Shown here: positions 7,849-17,051 of the stretch, piece by piece
Position numbering within the stretch: the stretch's first letter is position 1
How the letters are laid out: each line of letters begins with the position of its first letter
Origin: Halomonas sp. CUBES01
Lineage (GTDB): Bacteria; Pseudomonadota; Gammaproteobacteria; Pseudomonadales; Halomonadaceae
Reading direction: 5' to 3'
NCBI RefSeq assembly: GCF_020991005.1
Contig: NZ_JAJLLW010000001.1
Location: 372,001-436,000 of the forward strand
DNA length: 64,000 bases
The notes under the pieces: model-generated
Seen by the model: the letters and a program-made list of their open reading frames with translations, nothing else
Database searches by the model: none
What the model was told of the DNA's origin: nothing
Translations under genes and position numbers: made by a program

Positions 7849-8850
7849 TCAGTGGTAACCTTCCCCCACTTTAATTTTGCCGCGAAAAACCCAGTAGGTC
7901 CATGCGGTATACGTCAGCACGATAGGTACAACAACCAGAACACCCAGCAACAAAAACAGCTGAGATTCCGGCGCAGAAGAGGCATCCCAAATGGTGTAGT
8001 TAGGTGGCACGATAATTGGCCACTTGCTTGCTATTAAACCAAGGTATGTAAATACGAAGATGCCAAGCGTCATAACAAAAGGAAGGCCTTCGTCTTGGCG
8101 TTTGACTGACCGGTACACTATCGCTGAACAAAGTAAGGCGAGAGTGGGCAAAATCCAGATCGTCGAGAACTGATCTAGCCAGCGACCGCGTACTTCAGGA
8201 CTAACCAAAGGTGTCCAGAGGCTCACCATGGCAAAGACGATCAAGACAGCCAATAAAAGCCTGGGTGCAATGGTGTAAGCCCACTGCTGTACATGTCCTT
8301 CTGATTTCATTATCAGCCAAGTTGAACCAAGCAGTGCGTAGCCTGCCATTAGCCCTAATCCTGTCAAGACAGTAAAGGGCGTGAGCCAATCGAGCGCGTC
8401 GCCAACGTAACGAAAATCTTCAACCGCAAACCCCTGAATATAGGCACCTACAACGGCTCCTTGAGCAAAGGCTGCAATAGCTGAGCCCAAGAAAAAGGCA
8501 CGGTTCCACCAATGGCGATTTCTATACGATTTAAAGCGAAACTCAAATGATATGCCGCGGAAGATCAAGCCGGACAGCATCAAAAAAACGCCTATATATA
8601 ACGCAGGTAAAAAGACAGAATATACCAGCGGAAAAGCACCAAGAAGACCTGCGCCACCCAAGACCAGCCATGTCTCATTGCCGTCCCATACAGGCGCTAC
8701 AGAATTCATCATGACATCACGCGACTCCTCGTCGGGTGCAAAGGGATACAGGATCCCAAGGCCCAGGTCGAAACCATCCATAATGACGTACATGATGATG
8801 CCAAAACCGATGATAGCGGCCCAAACAATCGCCAGGTCGATATTGATCAT
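7849..8850 (-). CDS. cydB: Cytochrome bd-type ubiquinol oxidase subunit II
   Basis: A 333-residue integral membrane protein with about eight helices, including the CydB signature NSVAPVWDGNETWLVLGGAGL near residues 49-67. It pairs with CydA to form a quinol:oxygen oxidoreductase in the inner membrane. It overlaps cydA by four bases (ATGA), so the two are translationally coupled. No cydX-like mini-gene is visible downstream before the IS3 element, whose right end lies 42 bases beyond the stop codon. The length and the short CydA partner fit the cyanide-insensitive (CioAB) branch. Confidence 0.95.
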   Translation of the reverse strand: MINIDLAIVWAAIIGFGIIMYVIMDGFDLGLGILYPFAPDEESRDVMMNSVAPVWDGNETWLVLGGAGLLGAFPLVYSVFLPALYIGVFLMLSGLIFRGISFEFRFKSYRNRHWWNRAFFLGSAIAAFAQGAVVGAYIQGFAVEDFRYVGDALDWLTPFTVLTGLGLMAGYALLGSTWLIMKSEGHVQQWAYTIAPRLLLAVLIVFAMVSLWTPLVSPEVRGRWLDQFSTIWILPTLALLCSAIVYRSVKRQDEGLPFVMTLGIFVFTYLGLIASKWPIIVPPNYTIWDASSAPESQLFLLLGVLVVVPIVLTYTAWTYWVFRGKIKVGEGYH

Positions 8851-10268
8851 GCGCTTGCTCCTGCCTTGTGATCGCTAAAATCATCATCAAGTGGTGTATG
8901 CGCAGCTGATAACGGACGCTTAGGGCGCTCAACTTCACCATGAACTTCTATCGGATCCTTGCGCATTCCGTTTCGCACGACACGGGTGAGGTAGAAAACG
9001 CCGATAAAAAAGACGACACCATAAACGGCTATGTAACCCATTAGCGTGAATAGCGCCATTCCACCTGTTAAGGAAGGCGTTAGGCCATCTGCGTGTTTCA
9101 TCATGCCATATACTAACCACGGGGCACGTCCGGCCTCTGTTACGATCCAACCTGAAAGCACAGCGATAAATGGACTGGCGATCATGCCAACCAATGCTCT
9201 GAGGTATAGCCTGTTCTGAAAAATGCGCCCCTTTCTACGCATGAATAGCCCCAACAATGCAACGCCCATCATCAAGAAGCCAAGGCCAACCATCACGCGG
9301 AAAGACCAGAATACCAGGGCAACGGGAGGCTGTTCTTCTGGTGCCACTTCAGAGATGCCGGGAACAACGCCATCAGCACTGTGTTTAAGGATGATGCTTG
9401 CCATGCTGGGAATGCCAATTTCGAATCGATTCGTCTGATTTTCCTGATCAGGAATCGCAAATAAAAGTAACGGTACGTTAGAGCGGGTTTCCCAATTACC
9501 TTCCATAGCTGCCAGCTTGGTAGGTTGATGCTCGAGCGTGTTTAACCCATGGAAATCGCCAATCAATGCCTGTGCAGGAGTTAAAAAAAGGAGTAGCCAC
9601 AGGCACATAGAAAGCGCTTTCTTGTTGGCCTCAACATCGCGGTTACGTAACAGATACCACGCGCTGACACCTGCAACAACAAAGCCACCGGTTAGGAAAG
9701 AGGCCATGCCCATGTGCGCAAAACGATACCAAAACGATGGGTTGAAAATGGCTTCAATCCAGGAAGTAATATGGAAGCGACCATCAATCAATTCGTATCC
9801 AGCTGGTGTTTGCATCCAGCTATTGGCAGAAAGAATCCAGAAGGACGAGATAAAAGTACCGGTAGCTACTGTGATGGCGGCAAACAGGTGCACACCCTGA
9901 GGTACTTTACCGCGGCCAAACAACAAAACGCCTAAAAAGGCGGCTTCGAGAAAAAAGGCAGTCACAACTTCGTAGCTCAGCACCGGTCCAAGAAAGTTCG
10001 ACGTTGCATACGAAAAGTTGCTCCAGTTAGTCCCGAACTGGAAAGACATGACAATGCCGGAAACCACGCCCATTCCGAACACGACGGCAAAAATCTTGGT
10101 CCAGAACAGGGCCAAGCGATCCCAAACCTTATTCGCTGTCTTATAAAAAAAGCCATGTAGAACAGCGATATAAGACGCAAGTCCTATCGTGAAAACGGGA
10201 AAGATAGCGTGGAAACAAACCACAAAAGCAAACTGTAGCCGGGATAGAATCAATGGATCGAGTTCCAT
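8847..10268 (-). CDS. cydA: Cytochrome bd-type ubiquinol oxidase subunit I (CioA-like)
   Basis: A 473-residue protein. MELDPLILSRLQFAF with His20 in VVCFHAIFP matches the conserved N-terminus and the heme b595 ligand of CydA; GRAPWLVYG is the conserved GRxPW motif. It is about 50 residues shorter than E. coli CydA because the periplasmic Q-loop is short, as in cyanide-insensitive oxidases of pseudomonads. The ATG at 10268 is chosen because AGGAGG lies eight bases upstream; a longer start at 10286 would begin inside that site. It probably allows respiration at low oxygen or under cyanide or sulfide stress, which fits the sulfur island downstream on the map (inference). Confidence 0.95.
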   Translation of the reverse strand: MELDPLILSRLQFAFVVCFHAIFPVFTIGLASYIAVLHGFFYKTANKVWDRLALFWTKIFAVVFGMGVVSGIVMSFQFGTNWSNFSYATSNFLGPVLSYEVVTAFFLEAAFLGVLLFGRGKVPQGVHLFAAITVATGTFISSFWILSANSWMQTPAGYELIDGRFHITSWIEAIFNPSFWYRFAHMGMASFLTGGFVVAGVSAWYLLRNRDVEANKKALSMCLWLLLFLTPAQALIGDFHGLNTLEHQPTKLAAMEGNWETRSNVPLLLFAIPDQENQTNRFEIGIPSMASIILKHSADGVVPGISEVAPEEQPPVALVFWSFRVMVGLGFLMMGVALLGLFMRRKGRIFQNRLYLRALVGMIASPFIAVLSGWIVTEAGRAPWLVYGMMKHADGLTPSLTGGMALFTLMGYIAVYGVVFFIGVFYLTRVVRNGMRKDPIEVHGEVERPKRPLSAAHTPLDDDFSDHKAGASA

Positions 10269-10609
10269 CGTGACCTCCTGGGGCATGAAGCGGTATAAGC
10301 GATAGGGGAGTCGTCCATACCAAGTGATTGAGACATATCCTTAATATCCCTTTAGGTAATATGCTTATTACTTTTTTGATTCTACAGTAGGCCGGCCTGA
10401 TGAAACACGCGAGATTGGTAAAATCAGTGATGGCGTATTGTCGCATCATGGTTCGAGAGGGGGGCTAGTGTCGGCCATCGATAGTCCATGGGCGATTGAC
10501 GCGTATTTTTACAACGTTGCGGGGAAATGAGGGCAACGAAGAATCAAATACTGTTTTTTTCGGCCCTCCGCCGTTGTGTGTGGAATTTGTCCCCTGAGCT
10601 GGGCCAAGC
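10269..10609. promoter_or_regulatory. cydAB upstream region
   Basis: This non-coding stretch carries the cydA ribosome-binding site and presumably its promoter, in an A/T-rich segment around 10330-10385. No clear FNR or other regulator box could be recognised. The side beyond about 10450 shows no usable frame and appears to be the edge of the decayed ISL3 element. Confidence 0.4.
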
Positions 10610-11068
10610 ATGGACTCCACAACGGCAATAGGTATGGCATGGATACCCCCCCAGGTGCTAACTCTTGGTCTGGGCTTGGAAGCGCCCTGGATCCTCAAGG
10701 GTCAGCATCTGGACACCGCCGTGTCGCCCCAGCGTCTGGATCTCTATGCCGAGGCGGAGCGAGACAGTTTCTATTCTTGTCCGGCATGCGGTAAGACTTG
10801 CCAAGCTCACGACGATGCCGACGAACCCTGGCGGCATCTGAACCGCTACCCGCATGCTTCGCACGCAGTACCCTGAACATGGCGTCAAACGTATAGGAGT
10901 GCCTTGGGGCCGGCCAGGCAGAGACTTCACTTAGCTGTTCGAGCAAGCGGCCATGTGCTGGGCAAGAAAATGCTGGTGCTGGCCGTCTCCCGCCAGTTGA
11001 AGATTTCCGACAAACGGCTATGCGCCTCGTGCATCACTACGCGGGCCACATGCAGCGTAAGCAGTAAC
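10610..11068 (+). pseudogene. Decayed ISL3-family transposase (N-terminal part)
   Basis: Three successive frames encode pieces of one ISL3 transposase. First, LGLEAPWILKGQHLD followed by a zinc-ribbon-like FYSCPACGKTC and EPWRHLN (10667-10840). Then, after a frameshift near 10850, PEHGVKRIGVPWGRPGRDFT, a stop and LFEQAAM (about 10869-10955). Then LVLAVSRQLKISDKRL (10975-11020) and, after another shift, RLVHHYAGH. The order matches the family but the DDE core is absent. At least two frameshifts and one stop make it non-functional. Confidence 0.75.
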
Positions 11069-11532
11069 CAGGGATCTTCGCTTGCGGCTAGGGCGCTATC
11101 CAAGCGCCTTTCTGAAAGCCCATGGCAGCGATACGGACAGTGTGCGATTACCTTTCCAAGGCGAGGGTAACCGTTGGCGGCTTTCCAGGCGTTGTCAGTC
11201 GATCAGAGCACTACAACCGGTGCCTGGCTGAGCACGCTGGTCGCCACGCCCCCGATGCCTGTCTCTTCGTGTATTCGCGCTCCTTCCGCCATTCCAGAAA
11301 GCCTCGTCACGCATCAACGTCCCCGTTCGCTACTTTTCTGCTCTTGCCAGTGGGCGTGGCCATTTGCTTTAGACGAGCCGTGCGAGTTTTTCGCAAGAGC
11401 ATTGAGAAGCATGTTTGGCGCCTGATACGGCCTATCAATGTTCAGTCTATTGGTGCGATTACGCTAAGCTATTCGCTTGTTATAACAAAATAAGCTATCG
11501 TTATTCCTGTAACCAACCCCAAGGAGTCCGAT
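11069..11532. other. Non-coding stretch between ISL3 remnant and peroxiredoxin
   Basis: No convincing gene is seen here on either strand. The first 300 bases or so have gene-like composition and may be further decayed insertion-sequence DNA that I cannot identify. The last 80 bases become A/T-rich and should contain the promoter of the peroxiredoxin gene, ending with an AAGGAG ribosome-binding site at 11520-11525. Confidence 0.4.
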
Positions 11533-12180
11533 ATGTCTAACGAAGATTTACAACCGGTGATGCCGCAAATTAACCGTCCCGCCCCGGATTTCACGGCAAA
11601 AACCACCCACGGTGAAAAGTCGCTTAGCGATTACCGAGGCGAATGGTTGGTGCTGTTCGCCCACCCGTCAGACTTCACCCCGGTATGCACCACAGAATTT
11701 TCGGCGTTTGCGAATTACGCGGATCAGTTCAAAGAGGTCAATACAGAACTGCTAGGGCTTTCTATCGATAGCATTCATTCGCATATCGCCTGGATACGCA
11801 GCATCAAGGACAACTTTGGTGTCGATATTACCTTTCCGATCATTGCCGATCTCAATATGAAGGTAGCGAACGCCTACGGCATGATTCAGCCGGGCGCTAG
11901 TGACACCGCAGCGGTTCGCGCCACTTTTGTCATCGATCCGGAAGGGATTCTGCGCGCCATGTTGTACTACCCAATGTCCAACGGCCGCTCGGTGGAAGAA
12001 GTGCTGCGTCTGGTCAAATCGCTACAAACCAGTGATCAGCATGGTGTTGCAACCCCCGAAGCCTGGCTGCCCGGTCAGCCGGTGATCGTACCCCCGCCGC
12101 ATACCTCTCACGATGCGGAAGCTCGTCAATCTGAAGGTTACGAATACACCGACTGGTATTTCTGCAAGAAAGCCCTTTAA
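11533..12180 (+). CDS. 1-Cys (Prx6-type) peroxiredoxin
   Basis: A 215-residue thioredoxin-fold peroxidase. The peroxidatic Cys52 lies in the PSDFTPVCTTE motif, and the long C-terminal extension ending DWYFCKKAL is that of the Prx6 subfamily. It reduces hydrogen peroxide and organic hydroperoxides, and some members act on persulfides. A second Cys (211) near the C-terminus is common in the subfamily but is not a classical resolving cysteine. An AAGGAG site precedes the ATG. It is the first gene of a same-strand series of sulfur and redox genes, 78 bases from the next, and may share regulation with it. Confidence 0.93.
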   Translation: MSNEDLQPVMPQINRPAPDFTAKTTHGEKSLSDYRGEWLVLFAHPSDFTPVCTTEFSAFANYADQFKEVNTELLGLSIDSIHSHIAWIRSIKDNFGVDITFPIIADLNMKVANAYGMIQPGASDTAAVRATFVIDPEGILRAMLYYPMSNGRSVEEVLRLVKSLQTSDQHGVATPEAWLPGQPVIVPPPHTSHDAEARQSEGYEYTDWYFCKKAL

Positions 12181-12258
12181 CACGAGTAGTTCGTCACCGA
12201 TGACAATGGCCTCTACTGCTCATCAAGCGGATATGCCTCGATTTTCAGGAGGGAAAGC

Positions 12259-13167
12259 ATGAATACCTTTGCGCTCTCAAAGCATAACGATGCAGGCACA
12301 CCGGATGTCGCCGGTTTTTTTGACCCGCGCACCTTCAGCGTTCAGTACGTCGTGAGCGACCCCGCTACCCGACAGTGCGCCATTATTGATCCGGTGCTGG
12401 ATTTCGACGAGAAGTCCGGCGCGACGGCAACTCACCATGCCGATGAGCTGCTGGCCTATATAGCAAAAGAAGGCTTAACGGTGGCGTGGATCCTCGACAC
12501 CCATCCGCACGCCGATCACTTCTCGGCCGCTCACTATTTACAAAACAAAACCGGCGCGCCCACCGCGATTGGCGAGCATGTCACCAAAGTCCAGGCGCTC
12601 TGGAAAGAGATCTATCACTGGCCGGAGATGCCAACGGATGGCCGTCAGTGGGACACGCTGTTTAGTGAAGGCGACACCTTCAACATCGGTGAGCTGAACG
12701 CGCGCGTTCTTTACTCTCCCGGTCATACGCTGGCCTCGATCACCTACGTGATCGGCGATGCGGCCTTTGTGCATGACACCCTGTTCCAGCCAGACTTCGG
12801 TACCGCACGAGCTGACTTCCCGGGTGGCGATGCCAAAGTATTGTGGGAGTCCATTCAGCAGATTCTGTCGTTGCCCGACAGCACACGGCTATTCACCGGC
12901 CACGACTATATGCCCGAAGGTCGGGAGCCTCGCTGGGAAAGCAACGTGGCAGAACAACGCGCCCACAATCCTCATCTGGTCGATATGAGTGAATCGGCCT
13001 ATATCGATCTACGCCACCAGCGCGATAGTGATTTACCCATGCCCAAGCTGATTCTGCATGCGCTGCAGGTCAATACGAGAGGGGGAAGGTTGCCGGAGCC
13101 AGAAAGCAACGGAAAGCGTTACCTGAAAATCCCACTGGATGCGCTGGAAGGCGCCGCCTGGGAGTAG
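12259..13167 (+). CDS. MBL-fold hydrolase, persulfide dioxygenase-like
   Basis: A 302-residue metallo-beta-lactamase-fold enzyme. THPHADHFSAAHYL puts metal ligands at His82, His84, Asp86 and His87; later SPGHTLAS, VHDTLF and FTGHDYMPEGREP supply the remaining ligands. This pattern is that of ETHE1/Blh-type persulfide dioxygenases, non-heme iron enzymes that oxidise glutathione persulfide to sulfite. An AGGAGGG site lies before the ATG. The next gene encodes a DUF442 sulfurtransferase and then a SulP transporter, a grouping associated with hydrogen sulfide detoxification. Family is confident; persulfide as substrate is inferred from context. Confidence 0.88.
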   Translation: MNTFALSKHNDAGTPDVAGFFDPRTFSVQYVVSDPATRQCAIIDPVLDFDEKSGATATHHADELLAYIAKEGLTVAWILDTHPHADHFSAAHYLQNKTGAPTAIGEHVTKVQALWKEIYHWPEMPTDGRQWDTLFSEGDTFNIGELNARVLYSPGHTLASITYVIGDAAFVHDTLFQPDFGTARADFPGGDAKVLWESIQQILSLPDSTRLFTGHDYMPEGREPRWESNVAEQRAHNPHLVDMSESAYIDLRHQRDSDLPMPKLILHALQVNTRGGRLPEPESNGKRYLKIPLDALEGAAWE

Positions 13168-13189
13168 TTAACCACCTCTTGGAAGGAGC

Positions 13190-13624
13190 ATGATGATGCA
13201 AACACAACCTTTAGAGGCGGACGTTGAGATTACGTCATCGCTCACGGTAGATGACCTTGAGCAGGCCAAAGCCAAAGGTTTTAAAACGGTAATTTGTAAC
13301 TGCAAGCCTGGTGAAAGTGCCGAGTTCCCTGACGAAGACATCTATCGGCAAAAAGCCGCGGACATTGGCCTGGAGTGGGTGCACATTCCGGTTACGCCCG
13401 GCGACTACAGCCAAGCGGATGTAGCGGCTTTTGCAGAGGCGCTGAAGCAACTTCCGCGGCCTATCTTGGCTTTCTGCCGTACCGGTAAGCGTGCAACCCA
13501 TCTATGGGCCTACGCTAAGCGCAACAATGAACAGTGCGATCTGGCCGAGTTGTTTAGCGCGGCCAAAGCCGCCGGTTTCGATTTAGAAGCGCATCGGCAA
13601 GGGCTTGAAAATCAAAACGCTTGA
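13190..13624 (+). CDS. DUF442 (TIGR01244-type) sulfurtransferase / phosphatase-like protein
   Basis: A 144-residue protein of the DUF442 family, with a dual-specificity-phosphatase-like fold and the active loop FCRTGKRATH carrying Cys96. In other bacteria this domain is fused to or placed beside persulfide dioxygenase (Blh) and is thought to act as a sulfurtransferase. Here it is a separate gene 22 bases after the MBL enzyme, preceded by AAGGAG. Three successive in-frame ATG codons make the exact start uncertain by one or two residues. Confidence 0.85.
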   Translation: MMMQTQPLEADVEITSSLTVDDLEQAKAKGFKTVICNCKPGESAEFPDEDIYRQKAADIGLEWVHIPVTPGDYSQADVAAFAEALKQLPRPILAFCRTGKRATHLWAYAKRNNEQCDLAELFSAAKAAGFDLEAHRQGLENQNA

Positions 13625-13677
13625 TAGGGCAGCGACGTCAGGCGAAATCGATATCAATCAACCAGCGGGTACGCCTT

Positions 13678-15459
13678 ATGAGGATTGATGGCTGGGTGCC
13701 GCTCGTCGGTTGGCTACGCCACTATAACCGACAGCTACTCTCACAAGATGTACTGGCTGCGGTAATCGTCACGTTGATGCTGGTGCCACAGGCGCTGGCC
13801 TACGCTTTGTTGGCCGGGTTGCCGCCGGAAATGGGCCTTTATGCCAGCATGCTGCCACTGGTGCTTTACGCTGTTTTTGGCACCAGTGCTAGCTTAGCGG
13901 TGGGGCCGGTGGCCGTGGCGGCTCTTATGACGGCGTCTGCGCTGAGCAGCTTTGCCGAACCCGGCAGCCCGGAGTACGTAGGGGCTGCGCTGGTACTGGC
14001 AATGCTGTCAGGCTTGATCTTGATGGTCATGGGGGTTCTGCGCCTCGGTTTTCTGGTCAACTTCCTGAGCCATCCGGTAATTTCGGGGTTTGTAACCGCC
14101 TCGGGTATTCTGATTGCCATCAGCCAGCTAAAGCACCTTGTCGGCGTTGAGGCATCAGGCCATAACGTCATTGACTTGCTGGGCGCGTTGATGGGCGAGT
14201 GGCATCAAGCCAACCTGATTACGCTGCTGATAGGCTTGGCGGTGTTGGGCTTTCTGGTGGTGTGCCGCAAGCGTTTGAATCTTTGGCTGAACGCCATCGG
14301 CGTTTCGTCCACCCATGCAGGGCTCATTGTGAAGGCCGCACCGATCTCGGCGGTGGTTGTCACTACGCTGCTCACCTGGGGGCTTAACCTTGAGCAGCAG
14401 GGTGTTGCCGTCGTAGGCGCTGTGCCCAGCGGTCTGCCCGACCTCATGCTACCCAGCCTGGATCAATCGCTGTGGCTTGGTCTATTGCCCGCCGCGCTGC
14501 TGATCAGCCTGGTAGGCTTTGTCGAGTCGGTGTCGGTTGCGCAAACCCTTGCGGCCAAGCGCCGCCAGCGCATCGACCCCAACAAAGAGTTGATTGCCCT
14601 GGGCATGGCAAACGTGGGGGCGGGCGTTAGTGGCGGTTCACCGGTATCCGGCGGTTTTTCGCGTTCGGTGGTGAATTTTGAAGCCGGCGCGGCGACGCCG
14701 ATGGCCGGGGCGTTCACCGCTTTCGGTATTGTCCTCTCTACCCTCTTATTGACCGACCTGCTGGCGTTTTTACCGACGGCGACCCTGGCCGCCACGATTA
14801 TCGTGGCGGTCGGTACGCTGATTGATTTGCCGGCGATCAAGCGCACCTGGCAATACTCGCGCAGCGACGGCGTGGCGATGATAGCAACGTTACTGCTCAC
14901 CCTGCTTCACAGCGTTGAGGTCGGCATTATCAGTGGCGTGATGCTCTCATTGGGGTTGCATCTGTATCGTACCAGTCGGCCTCACAGCGCGGTGGTGGGG
15001 CGTGTGCCGGGTACTGAGCACTTCCGTAACGTCAAACGACATCAGGTTGAAACCGATAAGCACGTCGCGATGCTGCGGATCGATGAAAGCCTCTACTTTG
15101 CCAATGCCCGATATCTGGAAGACACCGTCATGGCGTTGGCTGCTCGATCACCCTCGATAAAGCATATTGTGTTGACCTGCCAAGCCGTCAACGTGATTGA
15201 TGCGTCGGCACTCGAAAGCCTGGAAGCGATCAACACACGGTTAAAGGACGCCGAAGCCACGCTGCACCTGGCGGAAGTCAAAGGGCCGGTAATGGATCGT
15301 TTAAAGCACACGGACTTCTGCCACGAGCTGACCGGGCAGGTGTTTTTCACCACCTTCGATGCCTGGCAGACGCTGGCCCAACCTGGCGACACAATCACAC
15401 CTTCCGTGCCAATCCCATTAGAGGAGACAAGGCCATGCGAAAGCGACATGCCACGATAG
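13678..15459 (+). CDS. SulP family inorganic anion transporter with STAS domain
   Basis: A 593-residue membrane protein. The N-terminal VLAAVIVTLMLVPQALAYALLAGLPPEMGLYASM segment spans the SulP signature, some 10-12 membrane helices follow, and a cytoplasmic STAS domain occupies about residues 450-560. SulP proteins move sulfate, bicarbonate or related anions. The ATG at 13678 gives the usual family N-terminus; an in-frame TTG at 13621 overlaps the previous stop and adds an unconserved segment. The 3' end overlaps the next reading frame by 25 bases, so expression of both is probably linked. In this setting sulfite or sulfate export is plausible (inference). Confidence 0.9.
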   Translation: MRIDGWVPLVGWLRHYNRQLLSQDVLAAVIVTLMLVPQALAYALLAGLPPEMGLYASMLPLVLYAVFGTSASLAVGPVAVAALMTASALSSFAEPGSPEYVGAALVLAMLSGLILMVMGVLRLGFLVNFLSHPVISGFVTASGILIAISQLKHLVGVEASGHNVIDLLGALMGEWHQANLITLLIGLAVLGFLVVCRKRLNLWLNAIGVSSTHAGLIVKAAPISAVVVTTLLTWGLNLEQQGVAVVGAVPSGLPDLMLPSLDQSLWLGLLPAALLISLVGFVESVSVAQTLAAKRRQRIDPNKELIALGMANVGAGVSGGSPVSGGFSRSVVNFEAGAATPMAGAFTAFGIVLSTLLLTDLLAFLPTATLAATIIVAVGTLIDLPAIKRTWQYSRSDGVAMIATLLLTLLHSVEVGIISGVMLSLGLHLYRTSRPHSAVVGRVPGTEHFRNVKRHQVETDKHVAMLRIDESLYFANARYLEDTVMALAARSPSIKHIVLTCQAVNVIDASALESLEAINTRLKDAEATLHLAEVKGPVMDRLKHTDFCHELTGQVFFTTFDAWQTLAQPGDTITPSVPIPLEETRPCESDMPR

Positions 15460-16901
15460 CCATTATTGGGGCAGGCAGCGCTGGGCTTAGTGCCTGGCAT
15501 TCCGCACGCAAACATACCGATGATGTAGTGCTGATAGAGGCAGGAACGTATGGCACGACGTGTGCTCGCGTCGGGTGTATGCCCTCGAAGCTGCTCATCG
15601 CCGCTGCTAATGCGGCGCACCATGCACGGAACACGGCGATGTTTGGGATTCACGTTAATGATGTAAGGGTCGATGGTCAGGCGGTAATGACGAGGGTCAA
15701 GCATGAGCGCGACCGCTTCGTTGATAACGTGCTCAAATCGATGAAAACGATCCCAGAGTCGCAGCACCTGAAAGGTCATGCCCGTTTTGTTGACCCCCAT
15801 CGACTGGCTATCGATGACCATACCCAGCTCAAGGCCGATGCGATCATCATTGCTACCGGCTCTCGGCCAACATGGCCCGGCCTGCTGGAAGCCGCTGGCG
15901 ATCGGTTAATTGTCAATGATGACGTGTTCAACTGGGAAACGTTGCCTGCGTCGATCGCAATCGTCGGCCCTGGCGTGATTGGCATGGAGCTGGGGCAGGC
16001 GCTTAGCCGATTAGGCGTAAGAACCCGCACATTTGGTGTGGGGGGTGGAATTGGACCTTTTCAGTCTGAAACACTTCGCGAGCTGGCGGACAACACATTC
16101 AACCGCGAGCTTTATCTCGATTCTGATGCCAACCTCGAAAAGGTTGAACGCCTAGATAACGCCGTTGCCCTCACATTTGAAGAACGGGAGAGCGGACAGA
16201 CAATCACCGAAACCTTCGACTATGTGCTTGCCGCTACAGGGCGTCAGCCCAACCTTGATCATTTGTCAATGGAGCAGGCAGGTCTTTCTCTAACCAAAAA
16301 TGGCATTCCTAAATTCAATCGTTTCACCCTGCAATGCCTAAATGCAACAGGCACGCCAAGCCATATCTTTATCGCGGGTGACGCCAATCAGTCGGTGCCG
16401 CTTTTGCACGAGGCTATCACCGAAGGAAAAATCGCAGGTCGTAATGCTGCCAACCTTGAGGATGTGCAAGTAGGCCAGCGCAATGTTCCTCTGTCGATTG
16501 TGTTTACTGAACCCCAGATGGCGATTGTGGGTGACGGTCGTGCGACGTTAGACGCTCGATATGGTGGTTGTGACTGCATTGCTGAAGGCGGGGTTTCCTT
16601 TGCCGATCAAGGCCGGGCACTGGTTATGGGTGAAAACATGGGTCATCTCGAGCTTTATGCAGAGCACGGTAGCGGGCAGTTTCTGGGTGCTGAGCTCTTC
16701 GGGCCGCAGGTTGAGCACATGGCCCACCTGCTCGCCTGGTCACTGGAGCAGAAGTTAACCGTCAGCCAGATGCTCGCAATGCCCTTTTACCATCCGGTAC
16801 TTGAAGAGGGATTAAGGTCAGGATTACGCGATTTACAGGCAAACCTTCGACAGGGGCCTGCCATTACTGAACGTTGCATGGAGTGTGGTCCAGGCGATTA
16901 A
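15435..16901 (+). CDS. Dihydrolipoyl dehydrogenase-like pyridine nucleotide-disulfide reductase
   Basis: A 488-residue FAD/NAD(P)H flavoprotein of the Lpd/mercuric reductase group. IAIIGAGSAGLSAW binds FAD, the redox-active pair Cys43/Cys48 sits in TTCARVGCMPSK, IAIVGPGVIGMELGQ binds NAD(P)H, and the dimerisation domain carries HPVLEEGL near residue 450, a variant of the usual HPTxxE. An unusual extra CxxC (Cys481, Cys484) lies eight residues from the C-terminus. It overlaps the SulP gene by 25 bases. Because no 2-oxoacid dehydrogenase genes are near, it probably reduces another disulfide or persulfide rather than lipoamide (inference). Confidence 0.88.
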   Translation: MRKRHATIAIIGAGSAGLSAWHSARKHTDDVVLIEAGTYGTTCARVGCMPSKLLIAAANAAHHARNTAMFGIHVNDVRVDGQAVMTRVKHERDRFVDNVLKSMKTIPESQHLKGHARFVDPHRLAIDDHTQLKADAIIIATGSRPTWPGLLEAAGDRLIVNDDVFNWETLPASIAIVGPGVIGMELGQALSRLGVRTRTFGVGGGIGPFQSETLRELADNTFNRELYLDSDANLEKVERLDNAVALTFEERESGQTITETFDYVLAATGRQPNLDHLSMEQAGLSLTKNGIPKFNRFTLQCLNATGTPSHIFIAGDANQSVPLLHEAITEGKIAGRNAANLEDVQVGQRNVPLSIVFTEPQMAIVGDGRATLDARYGGCDCIAEGGVSFADQGRALVMGENMGHLELYAEHGSGQFLGAELFGPQVEHMAHLLAWSLEQKLTVSQMLAMPFYHPVLEEGLRSGLRDLQANLRQGPAITERCMECGPGD

Positions 16902-17051
16902 GGGTATGTTTCAACTACCGAACGCTTTATCGAAACCGACCTGGTTTATCAGCGCCTTGTTTCAGTAGACCAAAGCAGGGTATTCCCACCCTCAAACACC
17001 CAAACATGTCTATGAGTAAGCCCGGGCTATGTGATCAGAGGAGATGAATTG

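Noticed and set aside
13621..13677. TTG start extending the SulP gene upstream
   Set aside because: It overlaps the previous stop, adds an unconserved basic segment, and ATG 13678 gives the standard family start.
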